A stretch of DNA of 64,000 nucleotides from Oscillatoria sp. FACHB-1407 (lineage in GTDB: Bacteria; Cyanobacteriota; Cyanobacteriia; Elainellales; Elainellaceae): assembly GCF_014697545.1 (NCBI RefSeq), contig NZ_JACJSA010000001.1:682001-746000 (forward strand), written 5' to 3'. Position 1 is the stretch's first letter; every line of letters begins with the position of its first letter. The notes below the pieces were generated by a model. It was not told where the DNA came from. It saw only the letters and a list, made by a program, of their open reading frames with translations, and did not search any database. Positions 9,057 to 17,259 of this stretch are shown here, piece by piece. Made by a program: the position numbers and the translations under genes.

Positions 9057-9839
9057 CTATTGCTGTCCACAATAGCGGACGGTTTCCTCAATCAACTGCT
9101 GTTCCCGCCCTGCTGCATTCACGATGGCATTGTAAGCGCGATCGGCAGCTTCAAAATCCTGTTCGCTTGCCGACTCAATTAAGTTGCGAGAGGCATCGCT
9201 CATCGTGGAATAGGTTGAGATGAATTGTTGTTTTAACCCCTGTAAACGTCCATCCGTGATGCGCAAGCGTTCCATTGTGGACGAGGTGCGATCGACAATG
9301 CTAAACAACTGCACAAAGGGAGCCGGATCACCGGGAGTCGCCGTTTGAGCAATCGCTTGTGCTTCAGTTCCAGCTTGGCTGATCAGACCAGCCAACATCA
9401 TACATTCGTCGGTTCGAGCAATACCAACGGGCATGTCGAGCAATTCTGGAAACGCCATAATTTCTCGTGACCAATCAAATCGGGGTTGATACCGACGAGT
9501 TGAGGTAGGAGTAGGAGTGGTATTTGCCACAGCACGTGCTGTTGAACAGTTGGCAATGTTGGGAGAGGCTCCCGTATCGCGCCAAATTTCAACCTGACGA
9601 CGAAAGCTGACTAATTCGCTGCGGTAGGCAGGTGAGGTTTGCGATGAGCCAATCAGGGGGTCGATCGCCTCTAATGCTTCGTTCCAGTTGTTTTGACAGA
9701 CGGCGTCTCGCAGGTTGGCTTGCAGTTCATTATCACTCACCTGCGTAGTAGTGGTTTGAGCATGAACGGGCACCGCTGCAAACGTGAGAGGCAGGGCCAG
9801 GGCGATCGCACGGAGGCTTTTAAGCATAGTAGTCAGCAT
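9057..9839 (-). CDS. Secreted protein of unknown function
   Basis: 260 residues. The first 28 form a signal peptide with a clear AxA site (VPVHAQ). The mature part has four cysteines (DAVCQNN, IANCST, DECMML, VRYCGQQ), which could form disulfides in the periplasm, a Thr/Pro-rich linker around residue 110 and long amphipathic helices at the end. No family was recognised. Start choice is open: ATG 9839 or ATG 9827, four codons in; neither has a clear ribosome site. It is convergent with the CHAT gene, stops two bases apart, and shares strand with the DUF2141 gene. Confidence 0.7.
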   Translation of the reverse strand: MLTTMLKSLRAIALALPLTFAAVPVHAQTTTTQVSDNELQANLRDAVCQNNWNEALEAIDPLIGSSQTSPAYRSELVSFRRQVEIWRDTGASPNIANCSTARAVANTTPTPTSTRRYQPRFDWSREIMAFPELLDMPVGIARTDECMMLAGLISQAGTEAQAIAQTATPGDPAPFVQLFSIVDRTSSTMERLRITDGRLQGLKQQFISTYSTMSDASRNLIESASEQDFEAADRAYNAIVNAAGREQQLIEETVRYCGQQ

Positions 9840-9894
9840 ATCGAGTTTTCAGGAAAAGTCGGTTAACCGCAGCCTTAGACAACAAATCGGACGA

Positions 9895-10401
9895 TTAATT
9901 TGGATATCGCATCTGAATTTGAACGGTCGTTTCTGGACCCGCTACTAAAAATATGGCATCTTCAAATCGGGCTGGTCCTATATCGGCAGGTGCATCATTG
10001 GAGAAACCATATCCTTCGGTAGGGGCACCAAAGGCACCCCGATTCAATACCTCATCGCTGTTGCGATCGTGATAAATCGCGACAGCATAAGTACCCGATG
10101 TTAGATTTTCAAAGGTATAGCGCAACGGATCGTCTGGATTTTCGGGTGAAATGGAGGCGATCGCGACACAGGTTCGTTCAACGGCACTGTCATTGTCGTT
10201 GGGAAAACCCCGGCTCGCCGAAAATACTTTGAGACAAAGATTGCCTTCCTGGTTTCTCAAATTCTCAACCTGCACGGTCAAATTGCCAGTTAACTGAGCA
10301 TGGGCGATTTCCTGCCAAAGACACCCTCCTAACACTGCCAATCCTAAAAGACCTATTCGTTTCACACAGGTATTCCTACTTGTCGTTTTATTTGCAATCA
10401 T
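9895..10401 (-). CDS. Secreted DUF2141 family protein
   Basis: 168 residues from ATG 10401. An N-terminal signal peptide ends at IAHAQ; an earlier LGGC could instead be a weak lipobox. The mature part is a compact beta-sandwich of the DUF2141 family, with typical strands 'GNLCLKVFSASRGFP' and 'GTYAVAIYHDRNSDEVLN' and the late 'YGFSNDAP'. The function of DUF2141 is unknown; it is usually periplasmic or on the cell surface. ATG 10416 and GTG 10422 are upstream in-frame alternatives, and any of these overlaps or abuts the start of the plus-strand hydrolase gene. Confidence 0.8.
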   Translation of the reverse strand: MIANKTTSRNTCVKRIGLLGLAVLGGCLWQEIAHAQLTGNLTVQVENLRNQEGNLCLKVFSASRGFPNDNDSAVERTCVAIASISPENPDDPLRYTFENLTSGTYAVAIYHDRNSDEVLNRGAFGAPTEGYGFSNDAPADIGPARFEDAIFLVAGPETTVQIQMRYPN

Positions 10402-11761
10402 GCGAGTTTTAACCATCGTCACACCAATATTAACTCTCGTATTTAGGGGATTGTTTGCGATCGCGTGCCTTGTTCTGTCAATTCAGTTACGTCATCCATT
10501 CATGGCTAATGTCCGATCGGGGTTATTTGGGCTGATGTTAATCGTGGCGGTTGGTCTGGTTGCATTCGAGATTTGGCAACTCAAGAAAAAACTATTCCTC
10601 TCAAAGATAATTAGCTTCTTTATTGTAGGGATAACGAGTGTGGCGATCGCAGTTCTTTTAGGCTCAGAGATAAAATTTAATCTGCTTAAACAGACTGTGA
10701 TGACTGCCAATCCATCTACATTGGAAACACTCGGTCAGCACTTCGTAGTGGGTTACAGAGACTTTGATGAGATTCAAACATTAGTGTCAAAAAGGGCGAT
10801 CGGCGGAGTTTTCATCACTCGAAGAAATATCGAGAACAAGACAAAAGCTGAGATTCAACAAGATCTTGCAACCCTGCAAGCAATGCGACGCGACCAGAAC
10901 CTGCCCCCTTTGTGGATTGCAACGGATCAAGAAGGAGGGATTGTTTCTCGCTTATCACCGCCTCTGACTCAGTTACCTCCGCTATCGAGTGTTATTACTA
11001 ATACTGTTAGTCTGGAACAGCAAAAAAATGAAGTATTACGATATGCCAGCACTCAGGCTCAAGAGTTATCAGAATTGGGGGTTAACCTGAATTTTGCTCC
11101 AGTTGTTGACTTAAATAAAGGCATTGTTAATCCAAACGACCGATATTCTCAAATTTATCAACGGGCTATTTCCTCAGAGGCAAGTGTTGTGCAGCAAGTA
11201 GCCCTCTGGTACTGTCAAACACTGGAAAAATATGGAGTCAACTGCACGCTCAAACACTTTCCAGGGTTGGGTGGAGTGTTTAATGACACCCACATAGAAG
11301 CAGCCGAACTCAATACTTCCGTTAATGAATTAGCCCAAGCAGACTGGTTACCATTTCAGTCTATTATTCGTCAATCAAATGCATTTCTGATGTTAGGACA
11401 TGTCAAATTGATGGCGATCGATTCTCAAGTTCCAGTTTCATTTTCCCAGCCAGTTATTACCAATATCATTCGCCAAGATTGGCAACATGATGGTGTTTTA
11501 ATCACCGATGATTTTTGTATGCAAGCAGTTTATGGCAGTCAAGCAGGTATAGAAAACGCTACCGTTCAAGCCTTAAATGCAAGTGTTGATTTAGTGCTCA
11601 TTTCGTTTGATCCAGATATTTATTACACAGCGATGGACTCCGTATTGCGTGCTTATTCATCCAATGGGTTAAACGTTAAAGTGTTAGAGGAGAGCGATCG
11701 CCGATTAAAACAAAAGTCAATCTTACTTAAGACAAGTTCGACCCAACTGCCGTATGATTAG
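10400..11761 (+). CDS. Membrane-anchored GH3 (NagZ-like) glycoside hydrolase
   Basis: 453 residues. Three hydrophobic segments fill the first 100, then comes a glycoside hydrolase family 3 domain: ATDQEGGIVSRL near residue 175, KHFPGLGGVFNDTHIE near 290 and LITDDFCM near 372, whose first aspartate is the expected nucleophile. In NagZ enzymes, which cut N-acetylglucosamine from cell wall fragments, the loop reads KHFPGHG followed by an Asp-Ser-His dyad; here the GHG histidine is leucine while Asp-Thr-His remains. The membrane anchor is unlike soluble NagZ. Its ATG shares the palindrome CATG with the divergent DUF2141 gene, so the true start may be later, for example ATG 10502. Confidence 0.8.
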   Translation: MRVLTIVTPILTLVFRGLFAIACLVLSIQLRHPFMANVRSGLFGLMLIVAVGLVAFEIWQLKKKLFLSKIISFFIVGITSVAIAVLLGSEIKFNLLKQTVMTANPSTLETLGQHFVVGYRDFDEIQTLVSKRAIGGVFITRRNIENKTKAEIQQDLATLQAMRRDQNLPPLWIATDQEGGIVSRLSPPLTQLPPLSSVITNTVSLEQQKNEVLRYASTQAQELSELGVNLNFAPVVDLNKGIVNPNDRYSQIYQRAISSEASVVQQVALWYCQTLEKYGVNCTLKHFPGLGGVFNDTHIEAAELNTSVNELAQADWLPFQSIIRQSNAFLMLGHVKLMAIDSQVPVSFSQPVITNIIRQDWQHDGVLITDDFCMQAVYGSQAGIENATVQALNASVDLVLISFDPDIYYTAMDSVLRAYSSNGLNVKVLEESDRRLKQKSILLKTSSTQLPYD

Positions 11762-11795
11762 AATCTGAAGCATCACAGGCAATTTCAATCGGGCT

Positions 11796-12260
11796 ATGTC
11801 ATTTATTTACCCTCGTTCTGTTCACTTTAAAGATACGGATGCGGCTGGAGTCGTTTACTTCGCCAACGTTATGTCGATGTGCCATGAAGCCTATGAGGCA
11901 TCCCTGGCTGCTTCAGGAATTGACCTAAACTCCTTCTTTTGTTATCCCAAAATTGCCATTCCAATTACGCATGTTACGGTTGATTTCATGCGTCCGATGT
12001 TTTGTGGAGATAACCTGCAAATTCATGTCAACCCTAAGCAGTTGAAAGGGGATGAATTTGAGATTCAGTATGAAGTTTACTCAGTTGAAAAAGTAGTTGA
12101 AGAAATCACCAGTGTTCAAGAAGTTTGTACAGCAAGAGCCTTTAGCAAACACGTCTGTATTGATGCAGTCAATCGAGTTCGTACAAACCTGCCGATTCAC
12201 GTTATGCAATGGTTAGAGCGATGGGGCAAGCCGTTGAATGAATCGGTTGAGTTACTTTAG
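11796..12260 (+). CDS. menI: 1,4-dihydroxy-2-naphthoyl-CoA thioesterase (hot-dog fold)
   Basis: 154 residues with the 4-hydroxybenzoyl-CoA-thioesterase-like signature 'FKDTDAAGVVYFANVMSM'; the aspartate of DAAG is the expected catalytic residue. In cyanobacteria this family (Slr0204 type) releases 1,4-dihydroxy-2-naphthoate from its CoA thioester in phylloquinone synthesis. Context supports that: menE, ten bases away on the other strand, and menC act earlier in the same pathway. The gene follows the GH3 gene by 34 bases. Confidence 0.88.
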   Translation: MSFIYPRSVHFKDTDAAGVVYFANVMSMCHEAYEASLAASGIDLNSFFCYPKIAIPITHVTVDFMRPMFCGDNLQIHVNPKQLKGDEFEIQYEVYSVEKVVEEITSVQEVCTARAFSKHVCIDAVNRVRTNLPIHVMQWLERWGKPLNESVELL

Positions 12261-12270
12261 AAAGATCAGG

Positions 12271-13740
12271 TTAAATGATTTGTGAGGCAAATTGCTGCCG
12301 ATTGATTTTTCCTTGAGGATTTCGTGGGATTTCGGACACCGCAATCCATTGTTTGGGATGTTTAAATCGGCTGAGTTGGTGGGCGATCGCCTCCTGAATT
12401 TCTGAGCTTTGAATCTCCGGATGCTGAGGGACATAAACCGCTACGATCACCTCTCCCCAATGAGGATTGGATATGCCAAACACACAAACATCGGTGACTA
12501 GCCCTGTTGCAAGGATTGCCGATTCAACTTCTACCGGAAATACATTCTCCCCACCTGTAATAATTTTTTCGCTGTTTCGCCCGACGATATGTAACTCACC
12601 TTGATCGTCAATAAAACCCAAATCATCTGTATTGAAGTATTCATTTGAATCAAATCGATTGGGATAGTAACCTAAAGCTAAAGATTCCGCTTGAATGGCG
12701 ACTATTCCAACCTCATTTGCCATTAAAACTTGATGAGTTGAATCGAGGATTGTAATTCGCGCATGAGGTAAGTGATGCCCCGAACTGCGATGTCCCTGCA
12801 AAAACTTTTCAGGGGTTAAAGTTGCAACCTGCGAAGCTGTTTCTGTCATGCCATAGGTGGGGGCTAATCGAATGCCTTTTTCCCTCGCTATTTCTAATAG
12901 TTGTTCGCTAGCTGGTGCCCCTCCCAACAACACAGTTTGAAACTGAATTAACCAATCTGTTAGATCAGCATTTTGCAGAATAAATTGCAACTGAGTCGGC
13001 ACCAATGATAGGAAAAAATTAGATGAATTCAAGCAGGGTTTGATGCCATTTTTCAAATCCTTAAATGGCAGAACGGCAAGTTGACCCCCAGATGTAAACG
13101 ACCGCAGGAATTGCATAAATCCGCTGACATGGTAAAGCGGCAACACACAACAGGAATTCACTCTCTCAACCTGAAAATGCTGCTGAAACCCTTGGACTGA
13201 AGCCATTAAGGTTTCCCAGGTGTGGATGACAAACCGAATTCTGCCTGACGAACCCCCCGTGGGAATCATGATCCACCCCGGTTTGGCACTGCTCTCAGCG
13301 AAGTGGTTGATCTGTCGCTCCAGATAGTTCTGGAAAGGGAACGGAGAGGATGAATGCGCTTGAAGCTGTATATCCTGATCCCCCTTAATCTCCGTTAAAG
13401 AGGAGGGAGTGTTAGAGGTTTTGTCTTCAGGTAGAGTTGTAGATTCTGACCAGACAATGTGAGGTTGGGTCATCTGCCAGACTTGTTGCCACTCTGTTTC
13501 TGCCCAGTGGGGATTACCCAAAAATACTGGAGATTCGGTAACACAAGCAGCTATACATCCAGCCAGAAATGCCACTGGATCAGACTCTACCAGTAAAACG
13601 CGAGGCAAGATTCCCTGATGCCGAAGCTGAGTGAGGAGCTGCGATCGCCTCTCCACCTCTTCCACAATCTGTTGAGGATCAACGCCCAGCAACCATTCCT
13701 CATGGCATCGCTGTTGCCAATGAACTAGAGGCTCTGCCAT
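12271..13740 (-). CDS. menE: 2-succinylbenzoate-CoA ligase
   Basis: 489 residues from ATG 13740 (MAEPLVHWQQ); the frame extends 14 codons upstream but that part lies inside menC. It is an adenylate-forming ligase: P-loop 'IPTGGSSGRIRFVIHTWET' near residue 155, 'APTYGMTETASQ' near 272, 'NTDDLGFIDDQGELHIVGR' near 370 and a C-terminal 'PRNPQGKINR'. It activates o-succinylbenzoate with ATP and CoA on the way to phylloquinone. The start overlaps the end of menC by 16 bases, indicating a coupled menC-menE unit. The neighbours make MenE far more likely than another acyl-CoA ligase. Confidence 0.92.
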   Translation of the reverse strand: MAEPLVHWQQRCHEEWLLGVDPQQIVEEVERRSQLLTQLRHQGILPRVLLVESDPVAFLAGCIAACVTESPVFLGNPHWAETEWQQVWQMTQPHIVWSESTTLPEDKTSNTPSSLTEIKGDQDIQLQAHSSSPFPFQNYLERQINHFAESSAKPGWIMIPTGGSSGRIRFVIHTWETLMASVQGFQQHFQVERVNSCCVLPLYHVSGFMQFLRSFTSGGQLAVLPFKDLKNGIKPCLNSSNFFLSLVPTQLQFILQNADLTDWLIQFQTVLLGGAPASEQLLEIAREKGIRLAPTYGMTETASQVATLTPEKFLQGHRSSGHHLPHARITILDSTHQVLMANEVGIVAIQAESLALGYYPNRFDSNEYFNTDDLGFIDDQGELHIVGRNSEKIITGGENVFPVEVESAILATGLVTDVCVFGISNPHWGEVIVAVYVPQHPEIQSSEIQEAIAHQLSRFKHPKQWIAVSEIPRNPQGKINRQQFASQII

Positions 13741-14672
13741 ATCGCTTTGCTCTCCAGTTGATTCAGTTTGTCGGTAAACCAATGATTGACCCCAAACCCG
13801 ATCGCCCGTTGTTGTTGAGATACAGAGGAAATCAGGCGATTCAGAATGAAGTCTTGGGCAACGCCTGTCTCAAAGACCGATGACCATACCACATCGACTT
13901 CTGGGTTTTGGCAAAACCGCCGCAACCGCTTCGGAGAACCTGCGATCGCCGCTTTGATCACAAACACACCTCGCCATCCTCGTTGATAGCAAGCCTCCAA
14001 TTGGCTGAAGGTAGCAACGGATTCATCAAGGGCGATCGGGGTTGAATAACGCTGGCTAAGCTGCACCATCCCATCAAACTGATCCACGGGCAACGGTTGT
14101 TCCAAAAATTCCACACGAGGATCATGCTGGCACTGGGCTAACCATTGATGTGCTTCAGCTTCAACGAGTCCTCCATTTGCATCTAACCGCAATTTGGTAC
14201 TCTGTGGTAGCTCTTGCAGCAATTGTTCAAATAAGGCGAGTTCTTCGACTAGGGGAGAAACGGCAATCTTCCACTTCAATGTGCATCCCGGTTGCCAGAG
14301 CGATCGCCACCCGTGCAAAGCTGCTTTCCCTGTCGGCAATAACCGACTGCATTCTAACGGGTAAGTTGCAGGAGGGGCAGGCTGAAGCGATTCCCATGCC
14401 GACTCGATGCCAAACTGACAGGCGGGTAGGTGGTCAGGAATAGAAAAAATGACCTTTGGTGTGATCTCAGCAGACAATGAATGGCAAAAGGCGATCGCCT
14501 CTGCCATCGTTTCACTGCCAAACCAATCGAGAGGGGCAATCTCACCAAAGCCAATCTGCCCAAATTCGTCAGTGAGTCGGATCAAGATACCCTGGCGATC
14601 GCGCCACACCCCATGACTCGTTGCCAGTGGAGGTTGAAATGGGCGACTATACTCGCGAAACTCAAACCGCAT
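13725..14672 (-). CDS. menC: o-succinylbenzoate synthase
   Basis: 315 residues of the enolase superfamily. The second half shows the barrel motifs 'LRLDANGGL' (metal ligand Asp), 'VEFLEQPLPVD' (Glu) and 'PIALDESVATF' (Asp-Glu), then the lysine in 'FVIKAAIAGS', which together bind Mg2+ and carry out dehydration of SHCHC to o-succinylbenzoate. The N-terminal capping domain has 'YSRPFQPPLATSHGVW'. Its 3' end overlaps menE, the next enzyme of the pathway. The length is typical. Confidence 0.93.
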   Translation of the reverse strand: MRFEFREYSRPFQPPLATSHGVWRDRQGILIRLTDEFGQIGFGEIAPLDWFGSETMAEAIAFCHSLSAEITPKVIFSIPDHLPACQFGIESAWESLQPAPPATYPLECSRLLPTGKAALHGWRSLWQPGCTLKWKIAVSPLVEELALFEQLLQELPQSTKLRLDANGGLVEAEAHQWLAQCQHDPRVEFLEQPLPVDQFDGMVQLSQRYSTPIALDESVATFSQLEACYQRGWRGVFVIKAAIAGSPKRLRRFCQNPEVDVVWSSVFETGVAQDFILNRLISSVSQQQRAIGFGVNHWFTDKLNQLESKAIWQSL

Positions 14673-14800
14673 TTAAGTACAGATGCGATGAATCACCGAT
14701 TGCTTGGAGAGGGACGCGATTAACTAATGCCTAATTACTTAATTAGGTACAGACGCGATTAATCCCGTCTCTCCAAAGACCAACGATTAATCACGTCTTT
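14673..14800. repeat. Short direct repeats between menC and the DUF3318 gene
   Basis: The motif TACAGAtGCGAT / TACAGACGCGAT followed by an AATC-type end recurs at about 14677 and 14749, and related GCGATTAA, GATTAATC and TCTCCAAAG pieces are scattered through these 128 bases. It looks like a degenerate small tandem spacer repeat. No coding role is seen. Confidence 0.45.
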
Positions 14801-15445
14801 CTAGCCCAATCCCGACCCTTCTGGTTTCGCCTTTGACTTGGCTCTAGCCGCACTCTTCTTCAACGCATCCAGACGCAATTCATACCGTCTGCGAATCCGC
14901 TTCTTGGGGGTTTGCTCGATCAACACTTTGAGCGCACTACCAAGGCTCTTGTATGCATTGGGCAACGTGTAGCCAAACCGAGTCGCAAGGCTGATGGCTT
15001 TGTCGTCAGCATCGATCGCCTCTCTCAGGGTCTTTTCGCCATTGTTGCGCTGGTATAAACGCCATCCCGACACGCCGCACAACGCCAGTGCCAGAACGAG
15101 CAACAACCCATCTTGTACCCACAGTTCGCCGACTGCGCCACCCAGACCGATCGCCAGAGCTGCCATCTCCCAACCATCTTTGGGAATCGTGTCATTCTGA
15201 ATCCGGGCGACCTCATGCCAGAACAGCAGGTTTCGCTGATCCAATGCCAGCATGTCCCACTTTGCCAGGTCAATCTGCACCTCAACCTGATCTTTGCCAA
15301 TCTCCTCAGAGGTGATGAGAGGCGGATTAACGGCGGTTGAAGCCTCAACCGAAACCCAACTTTTCAACTCTGGGGGCAGTAGGGTCTTAAGCCGCCGGAG
15401 TTCACTGAGATCAGCTCTGACAGAAGAGGTTGCGTATGAGGTCAT
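14801..15445 (-). CDS. DUF3318 family membrane protein
   Basis: 214 residues from ATG 15445 (MTSYATSSVRADLSEL); 23 in-frame upstream codons look non-coding. The N-terminal half is acidic and soluble. Two hydrophobic segments sit close together at about residues 97-135 (ALAIGLGGAVGEL, then LLLVLALALCGVSGW). The tail is strongly basic (RRRYELRLDALKKSAARAK). This plan matches DUF3318, a cyanobacterial family of unknown role. It has its own spacer upstream. Confidence 0.75.
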   Translation of the reverse strand: MTSYATSSVRADLSELRRLKTLLPPELKSWVSVEASTAVNPPLITSEEIGKDQVEVQIDLAKWDMLALDQRNLLFWHEVARIQNDTIPKDGWEMAALAIGLGGAVGELWVQDGLLLVLALALCGVSGWRLYQRNNGEKTLREAIDADDKAISLATRFGYTLPNAYKSLGSALKVLIEQTPKKRIRRRYELRLDALKKSAARAKSKAKPEGSGLG

Positions 15446-15694
15446 GGAGTCAGCCCTACAAAACTCGCTAAAAAAAATTGATCCATTAGAAGGAGTATAG
15501 CGGTCTTTTAACAAGAATCATTAACCCTAGCTAATGTAAAAAGATTGCATTAGCTGATGAGCTACATCACAAAACGTCAAAAAGATGCGATCGCCTACTC
15601 TTTTCCTATGTTAACGTGTCTATCTCCATCCCTACTAGGATTTGGGGTAGTCTAGTAAGGTTGTGACATTAGATATAGACAGAAGGCTTGAATC

Positions 15695-17245
15695 ATGGCG
15701 CGTCTGGCACTGCTAAGCACCTCGGACAAGACGGGGTTGGTGGATTTGGCAAAGAGTTTGGTTGAAGAATTTGGATTTGAGCTGATTAGCAGTGGTGGCA
15801 CGGCGCAAGCCTTAAAAGCAGCAGGCATCCCAGTTATTAAAGTGTCAGACTACACAGGTTCACCTGAGATCCTGGGAGGACGGGTCAAGACGCTGCATCC
15901 CAAAATTCACGGTGGTATTCTGGCACGGCAAGACTTGCCAGAGGATTTAGCTGATTTAGACGCAAACGGAATTCGTCCGATCGCTCTGGTCGTCGTCAAC
16001 CTCTATCCCTTTGAACAAACCATTGCTAAATCTGGAGTAACGCTGCCAGAGGCGATCGAGCAGATTGACATTGGCGGGCCAGCGATGTTGCGAGCATCCG
16101 CTAAAAACTTCGCTCACCTGACAGTGCTGTGTAACCCCGACCAATATCAGCCTTATTTAGAGGAATTGCGGCAACAAGGGGGCAATGCTTCTCTAGAATT
16201 TCGCCAGCAGTGCGCGCTACGGGCATTTGAACACACAGGAGCCTACGATCGGGCGATCGCTACTTATCTGAGCCAGCAGTCTTCTGAAACGACTTCAGTT
16301 CTACCCTCGTCCTACACTCTGAGCGGCAAAGTGCTTCAAGAGTTGCGCTATGGCGAAAATCCCCATCAACCTGCGGCCTGGTATCAGACCGGAAGCACGC
16401 CAACCGGATGGGCTGCCGCTGAAAAGCTGCAAGGCAAAGAACTGAGCTACAACAATTTGGTGGATTTAGAGGCCGCACGCCGGATTGTGGCGGAGTTTAA
16501 CGCCAACCAATCGGCAGCCGTGATTATCAAACACACCAATCCCTGTGGCGTGGCGTTGGGCAATAGTATTTCAGAGGCATACACCAAAGCCTTTGAAGCC
16601 GATTCAGTCTCCGCATTTGGGGGCATCGTAGCCCTCAACCAGGCGATCGATGCAGCCACCGCTACGGCTCTGACTAAAACCTTCCTGGAATGTGTGGTTG
16701 CGCCTGATTGCACGCCAGAGGCAAGAGAGATTTTGGCAGCAAAATCGAAGGTAAGAATCCTATTGTTGCCTGATCTCAAGTCGGGAGCCGCTGAAACCGT
16801 CCGTGTGATTGCAGGTGGTTTTTTGACGCAGACCAGCGATGATGCAGAGGTTGACCCAACCCAGTGGAAGGTGGTTACCGATCGCCAACCGACGACCGAT
16901 GAGTTGGAAGAGATGATCTTTGCCTGGAAAGTTTGCAAGCACGTTAAATCCAACGCTATCGTAGTGACGAGCGATCGCACCACATTAGGGGTGGGGGCAG
17001 GGCAAATGAATCGCATTGGCTCCGCCAAAATTGCGCTAGAGCAAGCAGGCGATCGCACCAGGGGTGCTATTCTCGCCAGTGATGGGTTCTTCCCGTTTGA
17101 TGACTCCGTTCGATTGGCAGCAGCGGCAGGCATTCGGGCGATCGTTCAACCGGGGGGTAGTTTGCGGGATCAAGACTCCATCACCGCTGCCAATGAACTG
17201 GGACTAACCATGATGTTGACTGGAGTCCGCCATTTCTTTCACTAA
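15695..17245 (+). CDS. purH: Bifunctional AICAR formyltransferase/IMP cyclohydrolase
   Basis: 516 residues, the normal length. The N-terminal MGS-like IMP cyclohydrolase domain starts MARLALLSTSDKTGLVDLA and includes 'SSGGTAQALKAAGI'. The C-terminal AICAR transformylase domain shows 'ELRYGENPHQPAAW', 'IIKHTNPCGVA' (catalytic Lys-His) and 'SDGFFPFDDSV'. It performs the last two steps of IMP synthesis. A 180-bp leader precedes it, containing the inverted pair AGCTAATG/CATTAGCT near 15531-15557. Other purine genes follow within 9 kb. Confidence 0.97.
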   Translation: MARLALLSTSDKTGLVDLAKSLVEEFGFELISSGGTAQALKAAGIPVIKVSDYTGSPEILGGRVKTLHPKIHGGILARQDLPEDLADLDANGIRPIALVVVNLYPFEQTIAKSGVTLPEAIEQIDIGGPAMLRASAKNFAHLTVLCNPDQYQPYLEELRQQGGNASLEFRQQCALRAFEHTGAYDRAIATYLSQQSSETTSVLPSSYTLSGKVLQELRYGENPHQPAAWYQTGSTPTGWAAAEKLQGKELSYNNLVDLEAARRIVAEFNANQSAAVIIKHTNPCGVALGNSISEAYTKAFEADSVSAFGGIVALNQAIDAATATALTKTFLECVVAPDCTPEAREILAAKSKVRILLLPDLKSGAAETVRVIAGGFLTQTSDDAEVDPTQWKVVTDRQPTTDELEEMIFAWKVCKHVKSNAIVVTSDRTTLGVGAGQMNRIGSAKIALEQAGDRTRGAILASDGFFPFDDSVRLAAAAGIRAIVQPGGSLRDQDSITAANELGLTMMLTGVRHFFH

Positions 17246-17259
17246 ATCTTTTTCTGTGA

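Noticed and set aside
16447-17133. 228-codon minus-strand frame within purH
   Set aside because: Antisense shadow of a conserved gene; no start context and no recognisable product.
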